Source: Bacteroidales bacterium (GTDB taxonomy: Bacteria > Bacteroidota > Bacteroidia > Bacteroidales > GCA-2711565). Taken from it: a stretch of 64,000 nucleotides of DNA. The stretch's first letter is position 1. The number at the start of each line of letters is the position of its first letter. The stretch lies in contig JANQLW010000060.1 of assembly GCA_028280405.1 (NCBI GenBank), positions 43,435-107,434 of the forward strand. Reading direction: 5' to 3'. Position numbers and translations under genes: made by a program. Positions 16,128-24,004 of the stretch are shown here, in pieces. The notes below the pieces were generated by a model, which ran no database searches, was not told the DNA's origin, and worked only from the letters and a program-made list of their open reading frames with translations.

Positions 16128-17140
16128 CGTATAATTGGAACTTTAACTGTAAATTTATCTTTCTTATCAATTATAATTTCTTTATTAAAAAGAATCTGAT
16201 ACCTGGCATTTATATTATTCAAGCCAATTTTAAACGAAGGTACTTTCCTGGGTTCTTCTGTAATATTGTTTTGTACACATATATGTTCATCCTCAAAGTA
16301 AATGTTTACCATAAGCGGCTCTTTCTCACTCATCAAATTATGCTTAACCGCATTCTCGATAAGCATTTGCAAAGCTAATGGAGGAATTTTTGTTTCATTA
16401 ATATCATCTGGTAAATCAATTTTACATTTAAACACATTTTCAAACCGGGTTTCCAATAAGAAAATATAAGATTTCACAAAATTTATTTCTTCTTTTAGTA
16501 AAATTAATTTTGAGTTATAACTACTTAGCGTGTAGTTATACATATTGGATAATCTTCTGATAAAGATTTCAGCTTTATTTAAATCCCGGTAAATTAATGA
16601 AGATATAGTGTTTAATGCATTAAACAAAAAATGAGGGCTAAGCTGAGATTTTAAAGCGTTTAGTTGCAAATCAATTTGTTTACGTTCCAGCTTAACCTTT
16701 TGAATTTGTAAGGTAGAGTATGAATAATAAGAATAAAGGGCAAAGTAGACCACTGCAAAAATCTGAACGATTATCAACCATAAAATAGCAAATTTTATGA
16801 CCATGGGTTTATAAATATCAGCAAAATTTACATCACCCTTGGCAAACAAATCATACAAATAAAACAATCCTACAGCAATAACCAATCCGGTAATAAAATG
16901 AACAATCAAACCAATTAATAGTCGATTTGTCATTTGTGTTTGCCAGGGAAATAATTTATCCAGCCTCACGGATGCTCCATAATTTACATAAGTAACCAAA
17001 ATTCCTATTAATGCAGAAAAGGCCAGCTCAACATTTGAAAAATGCTGCTGAGCTTCGGGGTCATTAAACATAAGGTAATAGCTAATAAATATCCCCAATC
17101 CTATTCCTAAGACATTTATAATTAAATGCTTTTTTATCAT
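16124..17140 (-). CDS. LytS-type sensor histidine kinase
   Basis: 338 residues with four predicted membrane segments (about 8-24, 40-52, 75-97 and 115-137) and a cytoplasmic His_kinase domain. The phospho-acceptor His170 lies in LKSQLSPHFLFNALN. The N-box reads LQMLIENAVKHNL and the G-box FKIGLNNINARYQ. It should autophosphorylate and signal to the LytTR regulator two genes downstream. It is the first gene of a three-gene operon with a 4-nt overlap to a degenerate copy. No extracellular sensor domain is evident, so the signal may be sensed in the membrane. Confidence 0.9.
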   Translation of the reverse strand: MIKKHLIINVLGIGLGIFISYYLMFNDPEAQQHFSNVELAFSALIGILVTYVNYGASVRLDKLFPWQTQMTNRLLIGLIVHFITGLVIAVGLFYLYDLFAKGDVNFADIYKPMVIKFAILWLIIVQIFAVVYFALYSYYSYSTLQIQKVKLERKQIDLQLNALKSQLSPHFLFNALNTISSLIYRDLNKAEIFIRRLSNMYNYTLSSYNSKLILLKEEINFVKSYIFLLETRFENVFKCKIDLPDDINETKIPPLALQMLIENAVKHNLMSEKEPLMVNIYFEDEHICVQNNITEEPRKVPSFKIGLNNINARYQILFNKEIIIDKKDKFTVKVPIIR

Positions 17141-17240
17141 ACTGAATAAATATACTGAAAAAATGTATAATCAAAACAATCACTAATCTGCAAGTGAATG
17201 CAAATTAGTAATTGTAAAGTTTAAATATCATATTAAGGAA

Positions 17241-19214
17241 TTATTTACTTATAGCTTTTACAGCTCTTCCATAGTAATAGTCATTTCGAATTTTCTTGGC
17301 ACAATTCATATATGCTTCTCTCAATTTAGCATTTGAACTATTTTTAACTTTTGGAGCAAAGGAGTACAACACACCTGATAAATAAGAATCTGAATTAGCA
17401 GTACTTCTCAGGCTGGCAAATATTTTTATCAACTGTGTATCCGTTAAGTTTTTTTGCTTGGCCAATGATTTATACAATCCGGAAGTATAATGGACTGAAT
17501 TAAAACCTGCTGCCTGTTTTAATAACAAATCAATCATTTTAGAATCAAGCTGTCTGGTTTTCAAAACCTTATTTAATGCCTTCATTTTGTAATTGTCGTT
17601 TCCGATATCATCAACATATTCAAAATATTTATCAAACATTTTATCAGAAGCATTTTCAGGATCAAATAATTCAGAGAGTATTTGTTGTTTATAATAATCT
17701 GAATTTAATTGATCTGAAAAGTTTAATAAAGTCATGCGGTCTTCATCATTTAGATCAACTTTCCTGTTAATCGAAAATATGGCAGAAGTCAGGTAATTGT
17801 CATTATCCATTTTTTCAAGTAATGGTAGTACTTCATCTAAAGTATACACATGGTTATCAGATCTGTTGAATAAACTATTCAATAAGTTACTCTTATAATT
17901 ATCAGAATTCATTTCTGCTGTAGATTCCATAATTTTAGCAAATGCAGCTTTAGAAACATTACCTTTTGTTAATAATGAATTATACAGTAAATACTTGTTA
18001 TAGTCTGATTTAATATTATCAGAAATTTTAATAATTTCTTCCACATTCCGACTTGTAAGTTCTTCACCACGAGTGATAAGGTTAATTGCACTTACCATAT
18101 GATGGTCCGATTTCATTTCTCCAATTAAAGGAAGAATTTTATTTATACTATTACTCTTAACCTCAGAGTTTTTGATAAGCTTTTTAAACATTTCCAGTCT
18201 ATAGTGATCAGAATTTATATTTTTAGATAATTCCAGAACTTTGTCAACATTCGCATCACTTAGTGTCCTGTACTCTATAAAGTTATTCAACATCATTACC
18301 AAATAATGGTCTGAACTTAATTGATCAAAATTGTCAAATATTTTGTACAATTGTTTATCGGTTACATCATCATCTTTAATAATTCTTTTTAACACACTAG
18401 AGACATAATGGTCACTTTTTATTCCTTTAATTGCTTGTAAATAGGCAGTCATGACTTTATCACTACCTGTAAATTTATCCAGATTTTTGATTAATAAATC
18501 TGACACATAATGATCCGATTCAAGATGTCTGTCCAATTGATCAAGAATGGTAACCATACCTGATGATTTAATATTTTTTTCCAATAGTAACTCCAAATAA
18601 TATGCTTTCATATCGTCACTATTAAAACTATCCAGTTCATCCAATACGCCACGTACTCCACCTTTTTTATAAAAACGATCTACTCTCGACTTAGCACCGA
18701 TCTTAGAACTCCTAACTATTTGCGGCAATACTTCTTCTAACCATTCTCTTCCATCCGGTTCAAAATCCTTTTTAGAATGACCTACGTAATATTTGCGAAT
18801 CAGCTTACCTCCCACAGATTCAATAATGATTTTACGGCTGCTTCCAAATGAGGATCTTTTAATTTCAAGATACCCGCCTCTTGAAATAGCCTTAATATCC
18901 TTATCATTATCAGCAATAATAATTTCACCGTCAAATCTTACCTGGTAATTACCTCTCCTTCCTAAATATTGGTACTTATAATTACCAGTCCTGTCTTGAT
19001 CATATAAAGTGATCCCCCTAACTCTAACTCCACCATGATTTTGGCTTACCTCTGGAACAGACATAACCATAACAGTCCTGTCTTGATCATGCAAAGTAAT
19101 CCCCTTAACTCCATCAAGGTTTGGGGTTGCCTTTGAAACAGGAACACTCATAAAGAATGCTATCATGATCAACATACCGAATATTGCTTTTCTAAGTGTA
19201 GCTAATTTTTTCAT
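17241..19214 (-). CDS. Exported helical-repeat protein with (S/N)D(H/N/Y)Y repeats
   Basis: 657 residues with a signal peptide (MKKLATLRKAIFGMLIMIAFFMSVPVSKA). After it come two tandem copies of GITL(H/Y)DQDRT near residues 38 and 67, also visible as a DNA duplication, and a beta region. From about residue 200 to the end there are a dozen or so units of about 36 residues. Each has a helix pair and the signature SDHY, SDNY, NDNY or SDYY, resembling the SDY-type helical repeats at the C-termini of some BlaR1/M56-like proteins. No protease motif is present. Function is unknown; such repeats often mediate protein contacts. It lies alone between the kinase operon and the SIMPL gene. Confidence 0.7.
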   Translation of the reverse strand: MKKLATLRKAIFGMLIMIAFFMSVPVSKATPNLDGVKGITLHDQDRTVMVMSVPEVSQNHGGVRVRGITLYDQDRTGNYKYQYLGRRGNYQVRFDGEIIIADNDKDIKAISRGGYLEIKRSSFGSSRKIIIESVGGKLIRKYYVGHSKKDFEPDGREWLEEVLPQIVRSSKIGAKSRVDRFYKKGGVRGVLDELDSFNSDDMKAYYLELLLEKNIKSSGMVTILDQLDRHLESDHYVSDLLIKNLDKFTGSDKVMTAYLQAIKGIKSDHYVSSVLKRIIKDDDVTDKQLYKIFDNFDQLSSDHYLVMMLNNFIEYRTLSDANVDKVLELSKNINSDHYRLEMFKKLIKNSEVKSNSINKILPLIGEMKSDHHMVSAINLITRGEELTSRNVEEIIKISDNIKSDYNKYLLYNSLLTKGNVSKAAFAKIMESTAEMNSDNYKSNLLNSLFNRSDNHVYTLDEVLPLLEKMDNDNYLTSAIFSINRKVDLNDEDRMTLLNFSDQLNSDYYKQQILSELFDPENASDKMFDKYFEYVDDIGNDNYKMKALNKVLKTRQLDSKMIDLLLKQAAGFNSVHYTSGLYKSLAKQKNLTDTQLIKIFASLRSTANSDSYLSGVLYSFAPKVKNSSNAKLREAYMNCAKKIRNDYYYGRAVKAISK

Positions 19215-19395
19215 AACTATTTATATTTTAACATTGTTGAAACAAATATATACTAGGTATTTAAGTAAAAAAAATAGAATGTAGTGAATTGTAAAATGTT
19301 TGTAGTGAACTGTGGTTTAAAATTAGCTCTTCAACTTTTATACAACATTCAATATTCTTCTTGTTACTCTTTAATCAAACTTACTTAATCATAAT

Positions 19396-19433
19396 AAAAA
19401 AACCTTTCCAAAAATTTTTGAAAAGGTTTTTTA
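19396..19433 (-). terminator. Rho-independent terminator after the SIMPL gene
   Basis: AAAAAACCTTTCC-AAAAATTTTT-GAAAAGGTTTTTT forms an A/T-flanked hairpin about 45 nt past the stop of the minus-strand SIMPL gene. With T-runs on both strands it could act bidirectionally. Confidence 0.7.
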
Positions 19434-19477
19434 TTTACTACTTATAATAAAGCTTCTTATAAATCCTTCATTTGAAT

Positions 19478-20179
19478 TTATTTAATTCCAAATCTTACTT
19501 TAAGCTGACTACTAATTTTTATTTTATCATTTCCGGTAGGATGGTATTTATCAGTTAAATAATTATTTACTCTATAATATCCTCCTAATTCAACAATCGA
19601 CAACACCTCTCCCAATTTTTTATCAAGACCTTCCACTAATTTTCTTGCTCTGACTTTTGCATTTTCCAATGCTTCAGCATTTAACTGATCTTCATAATTC
19701 TTGGCTTTAGAGCTGGCAAGCCGTCCAATGGTTATTGAACTAATCCCTCTAATTTTAATATCATTAAAAATTGCATCAACAGTTTTAAATGAGTTTACCT
19801 TTACAGAAAGGCTTCTACTTTGTTTAGCTTTATAGTTACTTCTTAGAAGATTCCCGCTTGGACCACTCCAACGTCTTGTATTACGTTCAGTTTTAATAGC
19901 ATCTCGTGATACTCCTAATTTACGTAAGGCAGATATAAGTTCGGTTTCTACTTCACTAAGGCTAACTTTTTCACGTTTTTTATTAGGATCATAATTTTCT
20001 CTATCATAATAATCGTTTTTATGGTATTCATGAATAGAGATATTTAAAAAGATCTGGTCAGGAGTTATTTCTTTTACCGCCTTACCTGTAACTTCTACAA
20101 ATTTTTCTGATTTTTCATTTTGAGCATAAGTTGTCCCCAAACAAAATAATACAGCTAGTAATAATAATAATTTCTTCAT
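19478..20179 (-). CDS. SIMPL (DUF541) domain exported protein
   Basis: 233 residues with a signal peptide (MKKLLLLLAVLFCLGTTYA). SIMPL features include FVEVTGKAVKEITPDQIFLNISIHE, a RSLSVKVNSFKTVDAIFNDI strand, and the AEALENAKVRARKLVEGLDKKLGEVLSI helix typical of the family. Residues 50-60 are tyrosine- and charge-rich (YHKNDYYDRENYDPNKKREK). SIMPL proteins are periplasmic or membrane-associated with poorly defined roles (oxidative stress, folding). It appears monocistronic, with a terminator downstream and about 200 nt to the next gene. Confidence 0.85.
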   Translation of the reverse strand: MKKLLLLLAVLFCLGTTYAQNEKSEKFVEVTGKAVKEITPDQIFLNISIHEYHKNDYYDRENYDPNKKREKVSLSEVETELISALRKLGVSRDAIKTERNTRRWSGPSGNLLRSNYKAKQSRSLSVKVNSFKTVDAIFNDIKIRGISSITIGRLASSKAKNYEDQLNAEALENAKVRARKLVEGLDKKLGEVLSIVELGGYYRVNNYLTDKYHPTGNDKIKISSQLKVRFGIK

Positions 20180-20304
20180 GTTCTTAAGTATTAAATTAAG
20201 GATTCATATAATAAGGCAAATATATACTAGCTGAGTTTTTTGCAAAAACGAAATGAAGTGAACTGTTGAATGATTGTAGTGAATTGTAGATATAAATATC
20301 TGAA

Positions 20305-20338
20305 CAAAAAAAGCAGCTCTCCATTATGGAAAGCTGCA
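20305..20338 (-). terminator. Rho-independent terminator after the propeller lipoprotein gene
   Basis: On the minus strand GCAGCTTTCCATAATGGAGAGCTGC is followed by TTTTTTT. The hairpin is about 50 nt past the stop of the 20388-21989 gene. Confidence 0.85.
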
Positions 20339-20387
20339 TGTTTATAATAGATATGAATGATAGAATCAATAGATGTTGTTTACACTA

Positions 20388-21989
20388 TTAATTCACGGAG
20401 ATACATTTTACCATTCCTTTTTCGGGAGATGCTAAGAACAAATTATCCTTGCTATCTACGATCATAGGAATATAAGAACATCCTTTAACCAATTCTTCAA
20501 TACCAGCAATTTGTTTAGCTCCATCTTTACTATAAATCTTGACTCTGGTTGGATCTTTCTCAACGGTTACAATAGCACCATTTGACAAGTAAGCAACACT
20601 TACAGGATTACAACATCCCTGGAATTCGTCGATGGCTTTTCCTCTTTGTCCAAAAGCTACAATTTGTTTACCGCTAAAATCATAAGACTGCACTCTGAAT
20701 GCTCCTAAATTAGCAACTAATACTTCGTTTTTATCATTAACGCTAAAATCCAGTATACCACAACATGGACGCATCCCTTTTATTGTAGATTTGTACGCTC
20801 CGTTTGTTTTATCAAAAATGGCAATCTTTGCCTGACGGACATCTGCAATAATCAAATTTTCACCTACTATTCTTGCTCCGGTAGCTGTAATGATATCTTT
20901 AAGTTTAAACGAATTTACCTTTTTACCCTTTGCCGAATATACAACACATTCAACACCTACAGGATTGCGACGTTCAACTTCTCTCCCTCTGTATTTAGTT
21001 TTAACGACTTCTGTTAATCCCGCAAGTATATATACTTTATCATCATCACCCACTGCTAATGCGCTTGGTTTACCAGATAATTCAGTTTTGAAGCTTCTTA
21101 CAGATTTTCCATTAGAAGCCAGAATCTGAACAGAACCATCCTGTTTCAAAGCACAGATATTATCATTTTTAAATACACCTAAATAAGCTATGCCTTTATG
21201 AATTTTTTTATCAAAGCGATTTCCTAATTTATAATTAACGTTCTCAGCTTTAATAATGTTTTCAATTCCAATATCCGTAGTTTTAAGTTGTTCAACTTTA
21301 GCACGTAAGTCTTTAAATAATTTAGAATCCTTAAATTTTGGATCTAGCTTACTCAGTAGTTCTTCAATAGCTTTTGGGCCTTTTCCTCTGGCCATTCCGG
21401 ATACAAGAATTAAAGAATATGGAGATGCTGGGTTTTCATCCACAAACTTTGTTTCCAATTCAACATGTCTTGCCTGAAGTTTATTAGATAAATCAAGATA
21501 TTTATCTAATAGATCACTATCAGGATTTTTACCAGCAGCAAATAGTTTTTCTCGCATTGCTTTAAAGCCATACTCTTTATCAAATGCTTCGGCTACTTTT
21601 TCCTTTTTTGCCTGAAGAATGTTTGCATCTTCCTGAACTTTTCCACCCTTAATCTCGTATTTCTGTGGATTATTAATATCACCTTTAAAGGTCATCTTTG
21701 TATTCTCAAGGTATAGGCCTGCATATAAATATTTATCTCCCTCAATAATGGCTATCTGAGCCTGCATTGGATCTGGATAATCACCTGTAAATATAAATTT
21801 ACCATCTTTAATGTCGGCAGTATCCTGCTTGAGCCCCTCAGAACCAAATATCATTAGTTGAACCTTTCCGTCTTTAATACCTTCAACAGTACCATTTAGA
21901 CTAAATGGAGACTCAGGAGTTTTATTACACGCTGCAAATACAGTGATTACAAGCATAAGTAAAGCCAATAGTTTTTGTTGTGTTTTCAT
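20388..21989 (-). CDS. DUF4369 plus NHL-type beta-propeller lipoprotein with Cys-Cys motifs
   Basis: 533 residues. The signal ends in a lipobox-like VITVFAAC, so it is probably a lipoprotein. Residues about 27-110 form a DUF4369-like domain (SLNGTVEGIKDGKVQLMIFG). A helical linker extends to about 240, and the rest forms a propeller of NHL-like blades (VGDDDKVYILAG, VNDKNEVLVANLGAFRVQSYDFSG). The propeller carries two vicinal cysteine pairs: MRPCCGIL near residue 408 and FQGCCNPVSVAYL near 457. Paired Cys at the start of a propeller blade parallels the Sec-Cys pair in the VCBS selenoproteins of this window. Thiol redox or metal binding at the cell surface is possible but not shown. DUF4369 often precedes thioredoxin domains; no CxxC thioredoxin is present here. 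Confidence 0.75.
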   Translation of the reverse strand: MKTQQKLLALLMLVITVFAACNKTPESPFSLNGTVEGIKDGKVQLMIFGSEGLKQDTADIKDGKFIFTGDYPDPMQAQIAIIEGDKYLYAGLYLENTKMTFKGDINNPQKYEIKGGKVQEDANILQAKKEKVAEAFDKEYGFKAMREKLFAAGKNPDSDLLDKYLDLSNKLQARHVELETKFVDENPASPYSLILVSGMARGKGPKAIEELLSKLDPKFKDSKLFKDLRAKVEQLKTTDIGIENIIKAENVNYKLGNRFDKKIHKGIAYLGVFKNDNICALKQDGSVQILASNGKSVRSFKTELSGKPSALAVGDDDKVYILAGLTEVVKTKYRGREVERRNPVGVECVVYSAKGKKVNSFKLKDIITATGARIVGENLIIADVRQAKIAIFDKTNGAYKSTIKGMRPCCGILDFSVNDKNEVLVANLGAFRVQSYDFSGKQIVAFGQRGKAIDEFQGCCNPVSVAYLSNGAIVTVEKDPTRVKIYSKDGAKQIAGIEELVKGCSYIPMIVDSKDNLFLASPEKGMVKCISVN

Positions 21990-22342
21990 TTGTAATTTGT
22001 TTAGTTAAGGTTATAATACGATTATATGTATTTATAATTCTATACATTTCTTGCAATAAAAAATGGATCATTCATCTTCAAGTAAGACAAATAATATTTT
22101 GATGGGATCGTAAAACAATAAAGCATAATTGGGTGCTAAACAATTAAGCATGCTTTATCTAGCGTCAAAAATAGATTAAGTTTAATCAAGAATCAATCTA
22201 TATTATTAAGATAATAAACATTGACCTTTTCAGATGTATGATAATTCTTAAGGCTAGCAAACGTTCCAGCCATACCATAAACTAAAAAACCCGGAAACAT
22301 CCTAAGATGATCCCGGGTAAAATATATGCATTATCAAATCAT
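21990..22342. other. Intergenic region between two minus-strand units
   Basis: It holds the promoter side of the propeller lipoprotein gene (near 22000) and the susD-unit terminator (22285-22319). A short open stretch reads, on the minus strand about 22282-22193, as MAGTFASLKNYHTSEKVNVYY with stop; it looks protein-like but I cannot assign it. Nothing else is recognised. Confidence 0.4.
22285..22319 (-). terminator. Rho-independent terminator downstream of the susD unit
   Basis: On the minus strand ACCCGGGATCATCTTAGGATGTTTCCGGGTTTTTT is a GC-rich hairpin followed by a T-run. It lies after the hydrolase-like remnant that follows susD. Confidence 0.85.
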
Positions 22343-22432
22343 TCATATAAAATTTTAGCTGCTACCGGAGCAACACCTTTACTGCTATGCCCAACTCCTG
22401 GTACCAATTGAATCGTCGAGTTGATTGGAGTA
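22343..22432 (-). pseudogene. Short remnant resembling the C-terminal end of an alpha/beta hydrolase
   Basis: About 30 codons on the minus strand end in a proper stop: STIQLVPGVGHSSKGVAPVAAKILYE. The VPGVGHSS segment resembles the catalytic-His region near the end of esterase or dienelactone-hydrolase-type enzymes. An in-frame stop cuts the reading frame just upstream and no further hydrolase sequence is found. It lies between susD and the terminator, where a sugar- or ester-degrading enzyme is often encoded. The likely explanation is deletion of most of a susCD-linked hydrolase. Assignment rests on a very short match. Confidence 0.35.
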
Positions 22433-22520
22433 TTTTAGGTAAAAATACTCCATACCTTCCGGGAAGAGAGGCATGCAGCATTTAGTTACATAGTTGCTAA
22501 AAGCAATTCATCATAAAGTA

Positions 22521-23987
22521 TTATAGATCATTTTGTATTAAATTCGGATTAGCATCAACTTCTGATTGCGGGAATAACCAATTCCAACGACTGGTTCCAT
22601 AAGCTTCATATTTAGTTACGCAGTACGATGATTTATGGTTTGAGTCTTCTCTATCCAAATCTTGCTCTAAACGCTTAAGGTCGAGCCATCTGAAACCTTC
22701 ACCCCAAAGTTCAATGCGGCGCTGAAAATAGATCTCATCAAGAAGGTCCTGGCCAGAATTAGTTGACAGCACATATTCAGGGTCACGATGATTAGCCAAT
22801 ATAAATAATACATCTCGGGCAGCATCTTCCTGACCTAACTTAGCTAAAGCTTCAGCTTCTATTAAAATACCTTCTGAAACACGGGCATGCGGTACGTCAC
22901 CACCACTGTTCGAAACACTCTTGGCAAGAAATTTAGAAGAAGTATAGGGCCTTACCTTGCCTGATGGAGGGGTATAACCATGATCTCCATCTTCCCAGAA
23001 ATTAGCCTTTCTAATATCGGTATCACTCATGGCATGAAATAATCTGTCAAGGATAGCCTTTGGATTATTTCTTATTGTAGAAGCATTAAAATTAGGTGAG
23101 ATCACAGCAAAGAACGAACCGAAAGTATTTGATTGTTCATCAATTCTTATGGTTCCCCATAGCCATTCCTTATTTTCGATATTGTTAAAGCCGGAAGTAT
23201 ATTCATCGGCTGACATCAAGTAATCATTTTTAAATTCCGAAGCATAGGATGCAGCTGCAGCCCAGTCTTCCATCGTTAAAGCAACCCTGGCCCTAAGCAA
23301 TTGAACTGTACGCTGGTCAATATGCGATTTAAAAGCTCTTTCTTTCCCTTCCAGTTTATCATAAGCCAAATCCAAGTCACCTGTTATCTGAGCATAAACT
23401 TCTTCAACGGTTGCTCTCGCTTGTCCTTCGGTACTTTGAGCAGATAATACCAGGGGCACTCCCAATTGAGAATTTGTTTGCCCGCCAACATATTTGCTTC
23501 CATAAAGCTGAATAATAATAGAGTATGCCCAAGCCCTAAGTGCGAGGGCTTCTCCCTCAATCTGCTCAACTAATTCAGGATTATCCGGTATGCTTTCGAT
23601 ATTATCCAGAATCATATTACAGTTACCAATTAACTCATAATAATGTTCAAAAACAAATTCATTCCATCTATGAGTTGCGTTGGTATGAGCTCTCCACCGG
23701 TAAGCATCTCTGATCCTGCTATGCGATCCTGTATGTACATAATCTTCACCCATACCGTCAATACCAATCATAATAGCCTGATGGCCACCATAATTATTAC
23801 CTCCATACCTCTTGAAGATGATATAATAAGCTCCGTTTAATGCCGTATAAGCATTAGCGGCAGAAGAAAAAACAGTCGTAATACCTCCGGCATCCGTCGG
23901 CGCAGTATCCAAAAACTCTTTGTTACATGATACCAAAGATAAAACAATGGCAAATATTGAAATTTTAAATAATTTATATCTTTTCAT
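22521..23987 (-). CDS. SusD/RagB-like nutrient-binding outer-membrane lipoprotein
   Basis: 488 residues. A signal with the lipobox LSLVSC is followed by NKEFLDTAPTDAGG, the standard SusD start. Helical TPR-like parts follow (EALALRAWAYSIIIQLYGSKYVGG; LLRARVALTMEDWAAAASYASEF). The C-terminus reads RIELWGEGFRWLDLKRLEQDL and ends YEAYGTSRWNWLFPQSEVDANPNLIQND, typical of RagB/SusD. SusD forms the lid of a SusC transporter. It follows the susC-like gene by 17 nt. It seems intact although its partner susC is truncated at the N-terminus. Confidence 0.92.
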   Translation of the reverse strand: MKRYKLFKISIFAIVLSLVSCNKEFLDTAPTDAGGITTVFSSAANAYTALNGAYYIIFKRYGGNNYGGHQAIMIGIDGMGEDYVHTGSHSRIRDAYRWRAHTNATHRWNEFVFEHYYELIGNCNMILDNIESIPDNPELVEQIEGEALALRAWAYSIIIQLYGSKYVGGQTNSQLGVPLVLSAQSTEGQARATVEEVYAQITGDLDLAYDKLEGKERAFKSHIDQRTVQLLRARVALTMEDWAAAASYASEFKNDYLMSADEYTSGFNNIENKEWLWGTIRIDEQSNTFGSFFAVISPNFNASTIRNNPKAILDRLFHAMSDTDIRKANFWEDGDHGYTPPSGKVRPYTSSKFLAKSVSNSGGDVPHARVSEGILIEAEALAKLGQEDAARDVLFILANHRDPEYVLSTNSGQDLLDEIYFQRRIELWGEGFRWLDLKRLEQDLDREDSNHKSSYCVTKYEAYGTSRWNWLFPQSEVDANPNLIQNDL

Positions 23988-24004
23988 AATTTTAAATCTT
24001 TATA

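Noticed and set aside
17241-19214. M56/BlaR1 protease
   Set aside because: The repeats resemble their C-terminal region, but no HExxH or other peptidase motif is present.
22193-22282. Small ORF MAGTFASLKNYHTSEKVNVYY on minus strand
   Set aside because: Too short, downstream of a terminator and without an RBS or recognisable family; noted only in the intergenic entry.
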